A stretch of 64,000 nucleotides of DNA, from the NCBI RefSeq assembly GCF_000959365.1, contig NZ_CP009556.1:558001-622000 (forward strand), given 5' to 3'. The notes below the pieces were generated by a model. It made no database searches, was not told the origin of the DNA, and was given only the letters and a program-made list of their open reading frames with translations. Source of the stretch: Burkholderia oklahomensis C6786. Lineage in GTDB: Bacteria > Pseudomonadota > Gammaproteobacteria > Burkholderiales > Burkholderiaceae. Positions 36,014 through 46,252 of this stretch are shown here, one piece after another. The position numbers and the translations under genes are program-made. Numbering within the stretch: the first letter of the stretch is position 1; every line of letters begins with the position of its first letter.

Positions 36014-39000
36014 CTACAAGCGCTCCAATGCATCAAGGAGCAAGGATTCCAGCTTTCGCCACGCCGCGCGCAGCGTGTCCAGATCCTCGATTTCAGCGAT
36101 CTCCTCAACGGCGGTACAGCGTGCGATGAGGAAGCGGTTTCCGGTCAGCGCGAACCCTCCTTTGATCGAGTGCAGTTGCTCCCGGACCGTTTGGAAGTCG
36201 CGCGATGTGAGCGCTTGGCCGATCTTGTCGACGGACTGCAACGTTGCCGTGCGCAAAGCCGCCGCGACGGCCGGCGGCAATGTGCGTATCCGAGGCTCGG
36301 CGGTGGCCGGACCGGAAGCGGCGTCGGCGTGGATTTCCGCTGCCGGCATGCGCGCCGCGTGCCGTTGCAGTACCTTGTCCAGGGTGTTCAAGGACAGCGG
36401 CTTCAGGACGATTTCCGCGATGCCGACTTTCTTCGATCGCTGATAATCTTCAGCGGTCGCGTGCGCAGTCATCGCGATGATCGGAACGTCGGCTCGCATC
36501 TTGTTGGCGAACATCGCGAATCCGAAGCCGTCGAGCTCGGGCATGCCGAGATCGGTCAACACGGCGTCGTATTGATGCTCGCTGAACGCGCGCAATGCGT
36601 CGCGTCCGTTTTCGACGACGTCCACCCGATGGTCGAGCGCCTCGAGCTGATCGCGCAATAGCGCGCGATTGGCCGGATGATCCTCGGCGACCAGTACGTG
36701 CAGCGACGCGCGAGCATGCATTGACGCATTGCGGTGCAGCGCAGTCGGCACATTCGGCATGGCCGCCGCTTGGCGGGCCTCGTGTAACGGCAGAACCACC
36801 GTGACCGTAGTGCCGAACTCCGGCAGGCTATCGATTTCGATCGAGCCACCCATGATCGTTGCAAGCCGTTGGCACAGCGGCAATCCGAGGCCTGACCCGC
36901 CGAAGCGGCGATGGATCGATGCGTCGGCCTGCGTATAAACATCGAACAACGTTGCGATGCGGTCCGGTTGGATTCCGATGCCGGTGTCGCTGACCCAGAT
37001 CTCTATGGCGGAATTTCCCGGCCCGGTCTTCGCACGATGGACATCGATTGAAATATGCCCGCTATCCGTGAATTTGATCGCGTTCCCGATCAAATTCGAC
37101 AGTATCTGGTGGATGCGCGCCGGGTCGCCCGAGTAGTAGTTCGCGATGCCCTCGCCGACGCTCGAAAACAGTTCAAGGCCCTTCGATTCGGCGAGCGGCG
37201 CATATGCGTCGACGATATCCTGCAATAGCGCGTGGATGTCGAACGGAATGTTCTCGAGCGTCATCTGGCCGGATTCGACTTTGGAAAGATCGAGTATGTC
37301 GTTGATGATGTGCAGCAACGCGTTCGAGCACGATTCGACCACCTGAAGGCGCTCGCTTTGCCGCATGGACAGCGGTGATCTGCGCAGCAACTCCAGATTG
37401 CCGATGATCGCATTGAGAGGCGTTCTGATTTCGTGGCTCATCGTGGCCAGGAACGTGGACTTGGCCTTGTTCGCCTGGTCGGCTGCGATGCGCGCTTCCT
37501 CCAGCTTCAACTCGCTTTCCTTGCGCAGGGAGATGTCCAGCAGCGTGCAGAGCTGAACATTCACGCCGCGATAACGAGCGGCGACGACGTTGGCTTGCAG
37601 GTAGATCGGATTGGATTCGTCGCGCTCGATGGCGAGATCGTGTTGCAGCAGCGCGCTGTCTTTGCTGTCCGGCCGGGCGGTCGCATTTCGATAGGCCTTC
37701 CAGAGTTGAATATGCAGAGGCTCACCACCCGTGCGCGCCGAAAGTTCGAGCATCGCGTTGTTCTGCAGCAGAACGCTGCCGTCCTGTGCGGAAAGCAGGC
37801 CGAGCCCGACGGGCGCGGTGCGCAGGATCGTACGATTGAGCACTTCGCTTTCCAGTAGTCGCTGGGCGCGGCGGTAATTGGGAATGAGGCCTTTGCGATC
37901 GAACTGGATCGCGAAGATCCACAGCATGCCGATGATGCCGACAACGAGCCCCGTCATGAGCGCGATGCGGGGCATCGACATCAGTGCGGCCGCGATCGTT
38001 TTCCACGAATAGGCGTGGACGAGCACCCAGTCGGTCCCAGGCAACTGATCGCTGGTCACGAACATGCCGTCTTGGTAACGTTCGACGAGACCGTCAATTC
38101 CATCACTGAGCGACCGGATACTCAACGCGGAATCCGTCACGCCGCCGTTTGCTCCGGACTGGCTCGACGAACCGATGATGATGTTGCCTTTGCGATCGAC
38201 AATGGTGAACGTGCTGCCGGCGGACGCTTGGTTCAGATCGCTGTAAAACATGTCGGTCGGCAGGCTGCGCACATAAATTGCGAATAGTTTCCCTGTCGCG
38301 TCGATGGCTGGCTGGACGATGCGGATCATGGACTTGCCGGTGAGTGGATCGGGGTGCGGCGGCAGCCAGACGATCCGTCGATCCGCACGCAGCGGGATGA
38401 TGGTGCTTGCGTCGCGAAGATAGCGGATGCCGTGCATCGCGTCGCCTATCACCATGGACGCCGAATGCGATTCCAGGAATGCTTCGGGTACCTGATCTTC
38501 GCGGGACCACAGGAGCGAGAGGTAGGTGCCGTCGGGCGAGAACGAGTAGCCTTCGACCCGGTCGTCCGGCAGTGGCGATTGACCGTCCCCGATCAGCAGT
38601 TGCGTTTCCAGGAGCGCTAGGTACGGCGCAAACGCACTCGCGGGGCGATCAGGCGCCGGTATGCCGAGGGCGAGCGCCGCCGGTGCGCCTTGCGGCGTGT
38701 GCAGGACGGCATAGCCGTGATGCGCGTCGAAGCTTGAAAGCAATTCCGGCGACGGTTCGATGCGCCTGTTCCACAGGCCTTCGGCATGCATCACTGCACG
38801 CATGAGCGCTGTTCGTCGAATTTGTAATTTTATTGTTAGTTTCGATCGCTGAATAAGAAATTCATAGCGCGCGTTTGACACGTAGTCCATCGTCTCCATT
38901 CGGATCGCGAGCAACAGGCAAAACAAGATGAAAACGGATACTCCGAGCGCGCCACCATACGTGAGCAGACGTTGATGCGTCAGCATCTTTCGCGGGTCGA

Positions 39001-39064
39001 ATAGCGCTTTGCGGTGATTCGGCCTGAATGGCCGGATCAGCAGTTTCTTCAGTTTTCCTGGCAT
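36014..39064 (-). CDS. RcsC-like hybrid sensor histidine kinase (TM-sensor-TM-PAS-HisKA-HATPase-REC-Hpt)
   Basis: A 1016-residue inner-membrane phosphorelay kinase. Transmembrane helix 1 is at about 37-54, a periplasmic sensor at about 55-360 (double-Cache-like, with GSTFTIVDRKGNIIIG) and helix 2 at about 366-387. A PAS-like segment follows at about 410-515. The HisKA His544 lies in TMSHEIRTPLNAI, with ATPase boxes SNLIGNAIKFTD, DTGIGI and FGGSGLGL. The receiver has Asp838 (LTDLGMPELDG) and Lys888, and the Hpt His965 lies in LHSIKGG. No REC-HTH output is fused, so the relay should end on a separate LuxR-type regulator. Three such genes lie within 20 kb. Confidence 0.9.
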   Translation of the reverse strand: MPGKLKKLLIRPFRPNHRKALFDPRKMLTHQRLLTYGGALGVSVFILFCLLLAIRMETMDYVSNARYEFLIQRSKLTIKLQIRRTALMRAVMHAEGLWNRRIEPSPELLSSFDAHHGYAVLHTPQGAPAALALGIPAPDRPASAFAPYLALLETQLLIGDGQSPLPDDRVEGYSFSPDGTYLSLLWSREDQVPEAFLESHSASMVIGDAMHGIRYLRDASTIIPLRADRRIVWLPPHPDPLTGKSMIRIVQPAIDATGKLFAIYVRSLPTDMFYSDLNQASAGSTFTIVDRKGNIIIGSSSQSGANGGVTDSALSIRSLSDGIDGLVERYQDGMFVTSDQLPGTDWVLVHAYSWKTIAAALMSMPRIALMTGLVVGIIGMLWIFAIQFDRKGLIPNYRRAQRLLESEVLNRTILRTAPVGLGLLSAQDGSVLLQNNAMLELSARTGGEPLHIQLWKAYRNATARPDSKDSALLQHDLAIERDESNPIYLQANVVAARYRGVNVQLCTLLDISLRKESELKLEEARIAADQANKAKSTFLATMSHEIRTPLNAIIGNLELLRRSPLSMRQSERLQVVESCSNALLHIINDILDLSKVESGQMTLENIPFDIHALLQDIVDAYAPLAESKGLELFSSVGEGIANYYSGDPARIHQILSNLIGNAIKFTDSGHISIDVHRAKTGPGNSAIEIWVSDTGIGIQPDRIATLFDVYTQADASIHRRFGGSGLGLPLCQRLATIMGGSIEIDSLPEFGTTVTVVLPLHEARQAAAMPNVPTALHRNASMHARASLHVLVAEDHPANRALLRDQLEALDHRVDVVENGRDALRAFSEHQYDAVLTDLGMPELDGFGFAMFANKMRADVPIIAMTAHATAEDYQRSKKVGIAEIVLKPLSLNTLDKVLQRHAARMPAAEIHADAASGPATAEPRIRTLPPAVAAALRTATLQSVDKIGQALTSRDFQTVREQLHSIKGGFALTGNRFLIARCTAVEEIAEIEDLDTLRAAWRKLESLLLDALERL

Positions 39065-39877
39065 ATCGGGGCGTTGATTTGAGCGTGCGAAACGAAATCG
39101 GGAATGCGGATGCTCGATTGGTATATTTTGAGAGTATTCTGTTCGCTAGCGTCTCTGAATAAAAAAATATAATCTATTTGTATATTATTCAATTTAACTA
39201 TATCGATATTTTGTAATCCGTATTTCCGAAGCGAAGGAAATTTGAGATGTTTGGTCGTCGGCGCGAGTAATGTTGAATGGGTGGCCAGTGGCGAAAAGTA
39301 TGACAAATCGCCAAGTGTGATGCTTGCCGCGATGGTGAGGCTACTCGGCGTATCGAATTTTATAAGCTGATGCTGACCGAACTTCCGGGGAGCCTCTGGG
39401 CTCGGGAGCATGTGGAGGCGATGCATGGTCGTCTCGCTGCGGACGGCTGCCGAAATAACGACACCGATCGACTCGCTCTTGCCTTTCGGGTTGTCTGGCC
39501 AGCGATCGAGTCTCGCGCAGGCAACGCCGCGCGAAGAGCCGGCAGGCGCAAGGAAAGCTCGGCGAAGCGCGCCGTCCGGCGGTGAGGCTATGCGGAGGCG
39601 GGATGATCCGTCGATCAGCTTCGCTTGGATGGCTGCGACGACGCAACGGTCCAACGCGATCGGCGTTGTTCGTTCGCGTCTCCTGAAGCCTTCATGTGAG
39701 GTCAGTGCCGGCATGATCTATAGCGCGAGCCCCTGGAATCTAGCCGAAATTGTCGAGGCTTTCATGATACGTCGCTCGGGCCGGACTTGGATCGTTCGAC
39801 TATTCGCGTGCTACCGGCATCCTCGACGCAAAGCACGAGCCATGCACTTCGTCGCAAGTTCGACAACAGGAGGAAAT
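39065..39877. other. AT-rich upstream region of the hybrid kinase
   Basis: The stretch at 39065-39370 is strongly AT-rich and probably contains the kinase promoter. The remainder to 39877 shows only chance frames. No gene is called. Confidence 0.5.
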
Positions 39878-40072
39878 TCAGCGTTTAGTGTTGCCGTCGC
39901 GCAGCAACATGCCCGTTGTGACAATCTCTTTCCATTCCTCCTGTGCTTTGCGGCGCGCAGCGGGCGAGAGGAATATGAAGTTGTTGAGTAGTACCAGGAA
40001 TTCTCGCCTCTCCTCCTCCGGTAGAGTTGAAAATTCGAGCATAATGGAAGCAACTTTTCGTGAATGCGACAT
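39878..40072 (-). CDS. Small helical protein of unknown function
   Basis: A 64-residue protein (MSHSRKVASIMLEFSTLPEEERREF...) with strong amphipathic helix character and normal amino acid use. A second helix is predicted around PAARRKAQEEWKEIV. GAGG lies 8 bases before the ATG at 40072. A TTG start nine codons upstream is possible. No family was recognised. Its position between a phosphorelay kinase and fimbrial regulators makes a small regulatory partner conceivable, but nothing in the sequence shows this. Confidence 0.5.
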   Translation of the reverse strand: MSHSRKVASIMLEFSTLPEEERREFLVLLNNFIFLSPAARRKAQEEWKEIVTTGMLLRDGNTKR

Positions 40073-40616
40073 CGAATAGACCTCGGAAGATTGACTCAAT
40101 CATTTCTGGTCGAGGTGCGTTGGCGCGCGCAAATGATTGGTTATGCTTCGAGGTTTTTCGAATGGAATCGGGTTGGGTGCGACCGGGCATGATGTAAATC
40201 GATCGAGTTGAATGATCGCAATATATGTGACTCAATATCAGATGATGCGTTGGGAAAAACAAGAAATGAACATGAAGCGAGGCGTATTTGTATTAATTTC
40301 ACGTATGTATGATGCCATGTAAGTCGGCCGCAGCGAAAAGGCGAACGAAATATGATTTTTATTGAAAGACCGCGGCCGATCGCAACGTGTTGTCGATTGA
40401 TACGGATGACATCGGCCATTTGTCGTCGGCGTTCAGGCGAACGCAAATCAATGGCCTTGCGGGTAGCAGGCACGGTTGCACAAGGGCGCGAAGTGTGCGT
40501 CGTGAGTTGTCTGATACCAGGCCTCTCGCAGAAAGTGATGCAATGTCGAAGAAGAACACGACCGCTGAGCAGTGCTATCGAGGCCTCAGTTCGAACGAAT
40601 GACGTAGACATTCGAC
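40073..40616. other. AT-rich gene-poor region left of the IS6 element
   Basis: About 540 bp of mixed, AT-leaning sequence with no supported gene. It ends at the probable left terminal repeat of the IS6-family element. Confidence 0.5.
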
Positions 40617-41444
40617 GGTGTTGTCAGGTTGTAGGGTCGAGCGCGTAGGATGTGGTGATAAAGAAATCGAAATCGCTTTATCGCGGTCATCGTTTCCCGG
40701 CCGGCGTTATCAGTTGCGCGGTGCGCTGGTACTTTCGCTTCCAGTCGAGCTTGCGTGACATCGAGGCGTTGCTCTGCGAGCGCGGCGTGATCGTGACGTA
40801 CGAGACGATCCGATGCTGGTGCGATAAATTCGGCACGGACTTCGCTCACCGGGTCAAAGCGGCGCGCCGCAAGCCGTGCGGCGCATGGCACCTCGACGAG
40901 ATGTTCGTGACGCGGCGCGGCGAGCCATACGTGCTGTGGCGGGCGGTCGACGAGCGCGGTGCCGAACTGGACATCCTGCTGCAGAAGCGGCGCGACAAGG
41001 TTGCCGCCAAACGCTTCTTCAAGCGCGTTCTGCGCTCAAGTTCCGTGCCACGCAAGATCGTCACCGATCAGTTGCGCAGCTATCCGGCGGCAAGGGCGGA
41101 GATTCCTGAACTGGTGAGCGTGAAGCATGTGTTCGTCAAAGCGGCAGCCCGGCTAAACAACCGGGCTGAGAATAGCCACCAGCCGACGCGCGAACGCGAC
41201 CGGCATGTGCGGGTTTTTCGCGACCCGAAACGCAGCAGGCATTCCTCGGCTGCTTCGACCCGATCCGACAGGACTTTGCCCTCGAGCGGCATCTGCCGCG
41301 CGCCTCACTCTATCGCAAACAGCTTGCAGCAAGGTTTGTGACCTGGCGCGAATTCACCGAACTCGCCCAAAGTCCGTCGACCGGTTTCTGAACGATCGCC
41401 ACACCTGCCGCAGTTCCGTCTGACTCTCGCCAAGTTGACCACGC
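40617..41444 (+). mobile_element. IS6-family insertion sequence remnant (right-pointing copy)
   Basis: About 828 bp, the normal size for IS6-family elements. The left end GGTGTTGTCAGGTTG (40617-40631) matches the outer end of the second IS6 copy at 55207-55221 (GGCTCTGTCAGGTTG on its own strand) in 11 of 15 positions. A plausible right end, CAAGTTGACCACGCG, at 41430-41444 is its approximate inverted repeat (10 of 15). The transposase inside is frameshifted. The right end lies inside the 3' end of a response-regulator gene. Confidence 0.65.
40652..41391 (+). pseudogene. IS6-family transposase, frameshifted
   Basis: The frame from 40652 encodes a DDE transposase (FPAGVISCAVRWYFRFQSSL, catalytic HLDEM with the first Asp, NNRAENSHQPTRERDRHVR). 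Near 41229-41235 the family reading leaves this frame: the expected C-terminus (QQAFLGCFDPIRQDFALERH then ASLYRKQLAARF) continues in the next frame to a stop at 41389-41391. The annotated-frame tail SRHSSAASTRSD is therefore out of frame. A one- or two-base indel explains it. Catalytic loss is not certain because the lost part is C-terminal. Confidence 0.8.
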
Positions 41445-42152
41445 GATGTCCGCGAACACCATAAGACCGTTCATCACGACGGTAATCCATCAATGACTGG
41501 TTGTGTCCTCGCCCCTTTTTTGCCTTCAGCGCGTATTTGAGAAGATCGATGTCGCTGTTGAGGCCAAGCTTTCGCATGGCATTGGTTTTTTGAGAACTGG
41601 TGATTTGTTTGCTTCGCTTCAGACGGTTGGCAATTTCGTTGACCGGCAAGCCGGAGGTGTACAGACGCACGACTTCTACTTCTCTCGACGACAGTGGAAT
41701 TTCTCCGTCCGGCAACTTGCCGTAACCGCTATTGACAATCGTCTCCATGGTCGGGGAAAGATAGGAACCCTTCGCATAGCTGGCGTGAATTGCCGCAATG
41801 ATGTGTTCGACGTCGTCCGATTTACTGAGAACCGTTGAAACGCCGCGCGAAATCAGACTGTGGATGATCGCAGGGTTGCTGATCATCGTGAGCGCAATCA
41901 ACCGGGTGCTTGGATATCGACTCTGAATATACGAGAACAGCGATACGCCATCTCCGAAGTTGTTGTCCGGCATGTTGTAATCCGAAATGACGACATCGCA
42001 AGGATATTCATTGAGCGCAGCCAGCAGTTCGGTGGAGTTGCGGCATGCGCTTACCACGTCTATCGAGCTTACAGGAGCCAGGGCGTGAAGCAGGCCGGTC
42101 AGTACAGCGGGATGGTCATCCGCGATGATGACCTTGATGGAAAAATTGTCAT
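41305..42152 (-). pseudogene. RcsB/BvgA-like LuxR-family response regulator, 5' frameshift and 3' fusion to IS6
   Basis: A REC-HTH regulator. The receiver starts VIIADDHPAVLTGL, with the phospho-Asp in CDVVISDYNMPD. The LuxR HTH reads LSSREVEVVRLYTSGLPVNEIANRL then NAMRKLGLNSD. In the REC frame no ATG, GTG or TTG precedes the acidic pocket. An ATG at 42152 is one base out of frame across a run of five Ts (minus strand; 42141-42145); six Ts would give MTIFSIKVIIADDHP. At the other end the frame has lost its stop and runs about 45 codons into the IS6 right end, antisense. It is either dead or only conditionally expressed. Confidence 0.8.
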
Positions 42153-42701
42153 CTTGATTATAAGTTACATGGTTTATAGGATTTTTTGTGAAATGCGTGA
42201 TATTTATAATACGAGTTTAAATTTCATCTCGTGATGGAAATTTATTTGCGGATTCTTATCGGTTTTGTAATTTAAATTGCATTTGATGCGAATGATGTAA
42301 ATATTAAAAATTTATAGCGTAAATCGTAAAATGAAGCCCGGAAAAAGGCGCCTTACGGTGTGAGGTGCTGAATATGGGGGCTCCAATGAAATCGCACTTC
42401 GAAGGCGATGAAGCTATCATCAAGAAATTTATCGTTGATTAATCGTTGTGTGTTGAATATTAAATTACAAATCCTAGTGGCGCCATCGGACGTGTATTAA
42501 GGGATCGAATTTGCCGATATTTTGCAAATTAATTAACGTGAAGGGTTGTGGATTTAATTTTTGTTCATGGGGGTGAGGATAAATTGTAAAATATTGCCTA
42601 GAAAGGAAATGTGAAACAAAAAGAGCACGTAATTTGGATGTGGATCACTGCGGTGGGTCGCGTGACGTACGATGCGAGGTCGGCCGCGGATGATTGCTGG
42701 A
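42153..42701. other. AT-rich gene-free region
   Basis: About 550 bp, among the most AT-rich in the window, between the usher stop and the broken regulator. In many chaperone-usher operons a tip-adhesin gene follows the usher; none is here. It probably holds the regulator promoter. Confidence 0.55.
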
Positions 42702-45086
42702 TCACCCGCATGTCCCTTCTGCCTCTTCATAAGGTTGATCCGAATCGAATAGCTCGGGCGCTTCATAAGCAACGCGGCACTCGCTTCGATTGACGCCTGA
42801 CAACCTGATCGGCTTGCCGATGTCGTCGTCGTACAAGATGAAATTTCCGTCTCCGACGATCGTGCCGAGGAACTGGCCTTGCTCGTCGAGCACGGTGGTG
42901 CCGACCGGTGCGGTGGCTCCCGTCGAATCTCGTATCGTCAACATGAGTTGTCGCGTTTCGGTTGCATTGATCGTGCGTGTGAGCACGCTTCCCCGCCTGA
43001 GTCCGATGTCTACGGTCGTCGTGTCTAGACGCACATTCATGGGAAGGCTTTGCGTATCGAGCCGAAGCTGGGCTTTCGTGTAGGGCGTCACGGAGGGAAT
43101 GACCGCGGTGCCGCGCGGATTGGTGATGGACGTGCCGCCGGGAGCGCTGATTCGCAGCCCCTTTTGGTTTGCAACCGATACGACGGCGAACGTGTCTCCG
43201 ATTCGACTGGACGCTGTCCCGAATAGTCCGTTGGCGTATACGACGCCTCCACTTACGGACACGTAAGTGGATCGTGAATTGGTCGTACTCTGAGCTACGC
43301 CGGCGCCGATCTGAGCGAGACCGGTCTTCATGCTGAAGGATGCGTTCGCGGTTTGGCCGTTCTTGCTGCCCGATACGCCAATGGAATACGATCCGTTTCG
43401 TCCCAGCCGATTGTTGTAGGACGTGCCGAACGTGAGATCGCCGCGCTGCGACCGGGCGCTTCGTGCGCTCAAGGAACCGCCGCCAAGCGGGATTGAGACG
43501 TTGGCGTAGACGCTGCTGCCGCCTCTGGGGCTGATTTGTGCAGCAAGGCTGACGTTCGCGCGACCTATCTTGCGGCCGATGCTCAGCGTGTGAGACAAGG
43601 TGCTCGAAGATCCAAAGAAACTGTTGTACGAAAGTCCATACGTAAAACTGCCCCAGCGAGGATGCGCCCAGTTTACCGACGCGTTCGCCGAATGCTTGGT
43701 TTGGCCCGTTCCGGTCGCGTCGTAATATGTTCCGAGCGCGACATCGGGTGTGGCGTAGCGACTCGAACGCGTAAGCCAGGAAGCGGATGCAAACAAATTT
43801 TCCCCGATCCGGGTCGCGCCTTGCACCTCGAATTGATACCCTTGACCCGCGCCCGCAGCGCGCGAATAGCGCATCCCACTTGCAATCCATGCGCCGAATT
43901 CCGTCGAAAGAGTTCCCTGGGCGCTCGCATGCAGATAGCCGGACGCGGCAAGTGCGGCGGTGGACACGCGAAGATTGCTGAACGGCGAGAAAGAGACTTC
44001 GCCCGTGGCGAAGAATGCGGGCGTGCGCCTTTCGTCGGAATGGCCCGCGTCCTGATAGCGGCCGATGGCGGCTTGCCAGGTCATTGGCTGCTTCGCGTTG
44101 GCATAGCTCATGCCGACCGGCATCTCGAAGCGTCGCTTGCGGCCATCCTGCTCCGTGATTTCGATCTGGAGTTCGGCGTTCGGCGAGACGTTGCCAATGT
44201 CGGACAGCATGAACGGCCCGGGCGGAACGATTGTGCGATAAACGACACGGCCGCGCTGATGCACCTCGACGGTCGCGTTGCTTTCTGCGATGCCCTGAAT
44301 AGGAATGGTCAGTTGCCCGCCGCTTTGCAGGCTATCCGATCCGATTTGAAAGCCGAGCATCGGCAGGCCGCCCAGATTTTCGCCTGCGGAAGTGAACTGA
44401 CCGATCTGCATGACGGCGCCCCACGCGTCGATCGGGCGTGCGAGGTAGGTATCTTGCAGTTGATATGAGAAACCATTATCGGAATTCGACAGTGCTCCAC
44501 GGTTGCGGAAAGACCAGTTTCCGATATTGAAGCCGGGCTCAAGTCGCGCCTGAAAATAATGGCTGCTGCCGAACTGGGTATCGAAGCGCTGCGCGAAGAC
44601 ATCGTAATTCAGTAACACCGCCTCGCCGCCCGAGTGCAATCCGTTGTCGCGTCGCTTCGGATCGAGTGCTTCCTCCGGTACGGTCATGTCGATTCGGAAC
44701 TGCCCCGGATGGAGTTTCATTTGAAATTCCGGCCACATTTGCTCGGGGTCGACGCAACCGGCCAGATCGGACGGTTTGTGCAATCGCAGCGTGTCCAACA
44801 GTGCGGCGTCGAAGCACGGATCGCCGTCGCCATCAAATTGAACGTTCGTCGTGTAAGTCTGATTGGCGTTGAGTGCAATCGTGACTTCCTGCTTGCCGGG
44901 GAGAAAGCGCGAATCGCCGCTGAAGAATTTTGCAATGTCGGCGGAATAGCCTCGTGCGATCAGCGTTTGACTGTCGAATTCAACCGCCGCGCTGGACGAA
45001 GGCGACGAGACGGCGAGCGCGTCGTTGCTTCCCCATGCGATGCAGAGGAGCAAGCTAAGCGACAGGATCAACCGTCTTGCGTGCAC
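42702..45086 (-). CDS. Fimbrial outer-membrane usher (FimD/PapC family)
   Basis: A 794-residue usher that receives chaperone-subunit complexes and extrudes the pilus through a 24-strand barrel. Residues 1-25 form a signal peptide (LSLSLLLCIAWGSNDALA). The N-terminal domain has VEFDSQTLIARGYSADIAKF and a cysteine pair. The plug/barrel contains PPGPFMLSDIG and GMRYSR, and the C-terminal domain has PVGTTVLDEQGQFLGTIVGDGN. The length is slightly short for the family. The start is GTG at 45086 behind GGGAGA. It is 361 bp downstream of the chaperone. No adhesin gene follows it. Confidence 0.9.
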   Translation of the reverse strand: MHARRLILSLSLLLCIAWGSNDALAVSSPSSSAAVEFDSQTLIARGYSADIAKFFSGDSRFLPGKQEVTIALNANQTYTTNVQFDGDGDPCFDAALLDTLRLHKPSDLAGCVDPEQMWPEFQMKLHPGQFRIDMTVPEEALDPKRRDNGLHSGGEAVLLNYDVFAQRFDTQFGSSHYFQARLEPGFNIGNWSFRNRGALSNSDNGFSYQLQDTYLARPIDAWGAVMQIGQFTSAGENLGGLPMLGFQIGSDSLQSGGQLTIPIQGIAESNATVEVHQRGRVVYRTIVPPGPFMLSDIGNVSPNAELQIEITEQDGRKRRFEMPVGMSYANAKQPMTWQAAIGRYQDAGHSDERRTPAFFATGEVSFSPFSNLRVSTAALAASGYLHASAQGTLSTEFGAWIASGMRYSRAAGAGQGYQFEVQGATRIGENLFASASWLTRSSRYATPDVALGTYYDATGTGQTKHSANASVNWAHPRWGSFTYGLSYNSFFGSSSTLSHTLSIGRKIGRANVSLAAQISPRGGSSVYANVSIPLGGGSLSARSARSQRGDLTFGTSYNNRLGRNGSYSIGVSGSKNGQTANASFSMKTGLAQIGAGVAQSTTNSRSTYVSVSGGVVYANGLFGTASSRIGDTFAVVSVANQKGLRISAPGGTSITNPRGTAVIPSVTPYTKAQLRLDTQSLPMNVRLDTTTVDIGLRRGSVLTRTINATETRQLMLTIRDSTGATAPVGTTVLDEQGQFLGTIVGDGNFILYDDDIGKPIRLSGVNRSECRVAYEAPELFDSDQPYEEAEGTCG

Positions 45087-45447
45087 AGCGTATCTCCCGG
45101 CAGCGGTGCTGTTTGAATTCGCGAGGGAAGCGGGCCGCGTTGATTCGCAAGCCCTCTATAGGTGAAAGGCGCAACTGGCTGTGTGCGTCGGACGGAAATG
45201 GCGTGGACCCGCATCGACAGATAGGCCGCGTGCCTGGCGACGAAACGGAGCCGGATCAATAGCCGGCATCGCCCGAACAAGGGTGTTCGCCCGGCAGCGA
45301 GCGCGCGCGGGTGGCCATTAACGTGAATGATCGTCGCGTCGCGGGGCGAAATTGCCCGGTGGTGCGAATGCCGCGGACTGCGGCGAGCGACGAGAACTGA
45401 CTGGTTGAAGTCGGCGGCGTGATGTCGCCGACTGCCGCTCCGCCAAA
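45087..45447. other. Gap between chaperone and usher genes
   Basis: These 361 bp are unusually long for an intra-operon fimbrial gap, where chaperone and usher are normally almost contiguous. No gene is readable. It could contain a separate usher promoter or represent a lost subunit gene. Confidence 0.45.
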
Positions 45448-46146
45448 TTAATGCTGGATCGGCATCGTGACTGCAGGCAACACGAGGCCGTAGCGGCTGA
45501 GTGGCACGATCTCGATTTTCTCGGCGACATCGCCGATTTCAACAGTTAGAGACTCGCCAGGCATCAGATAGGCATGAGGGAGCGCGACCATCTTGTTCGC
45601 GGGCAGCAGCTTGACGCTCGGCGCGAGCCGGATCACGTGTGCGCTCGGATTGCTGAGCGTCAATTGCCGATTTGCGATGCTGAGCATCAAGTTATCCCAA
45701 GGGGTTTTGGAAACGGGAACCGCACCGGCCTGAACCAAAAAGCCGATTTCCTGGCGTACCGGCATTACAAGCGAGCCGCGGCCAGTTTGTGATACCCCTT
45801 CGAACGATGCCTTGAGCAAATACTCGTTCTCGAGCTTCGCTCCTTTCTTGAGCGAAAAGTTGATCTGCTGGCTTTGGCCGGGATCGATGCGCGCGATTGG
45901 CGGCGCAATCAGGATGCGTTGACTGAGCTTGTCTTCGCCGAGATCTTCGAGCTTGCTGACGAGTAGCATGGGGCTTTCCCCGTCGTTTTTGACGTTGAAT
46001 GCGACGCGTTGATCCGATTCATTGAAGATGATGGTTGGATTTTCCAGCGTAAAGGTGGCTGCGTGGGATTGCAGGCTAAGCGCGGTGAAAATCGAAGCCA
46101 GGAGTGATTTGGCATGGAAAGGGCGTAAAGAAAGGAAAGATAACAT
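45448..46146 (-). CDS. Periplasmic fimbrial chaperone (PapD/FimC family)
   Basis: A 232-residue chaperone with a signal peptide (about residues 1-29, ending LQSHA) and two Ig-like domains. Domain 1 includes VAFNVKNDGESPMLLVSK and the subunit-binding edge IAPPIARIDPGQSQQINF. The C-terminal domain has NPSAHVIRLAPSVKLLP. It caps pilin subunits by donor-strand complementation and delivers them to the usher. The ribosome site is weak. Two 14-bp dyads about 107-143 bp upstream match those before the pilin gene, implying its own regulated promoter. Confidence 0.88.
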   Translation of the reverse strand: MLSFLSLRPFHAKSLLASIFTALSLQSHAATFTLENPTIIFNESDQRVAFNVKNDGESPMLLVSKLEDLGEDKLSQRILIAPPIARIDPGQSQQINFSLKKGAKLENEYLLKASFEGVSQTGRGSLVMPVRQEIGFLVQAGAVPVSKTPWDNLMLSIANRQLTLSNPSAHVIRLAPSVKLLPANKMVALPHAYLMPGESLTVEIGDVAEKIEIVPLSRYGLVLPAVTMPIQH

Positions 46147-46252
46147 AAGCGGAATGGTATTAAGGTGTTAATGACGGGGAAGGCTGGCGAGCGGTGGTTT
46201 TTTCCGTTTACTCGATATGTAGGATGTTATATTTTGTGCGTCGAGCAAGGAG

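Noticed and set aside
39410..39991. A 193-codon plus-strand frame
   Set aside because: Composition is irregular, no start signal, and it overlaps the better-supported small minus-strand gene at 39878-40072.
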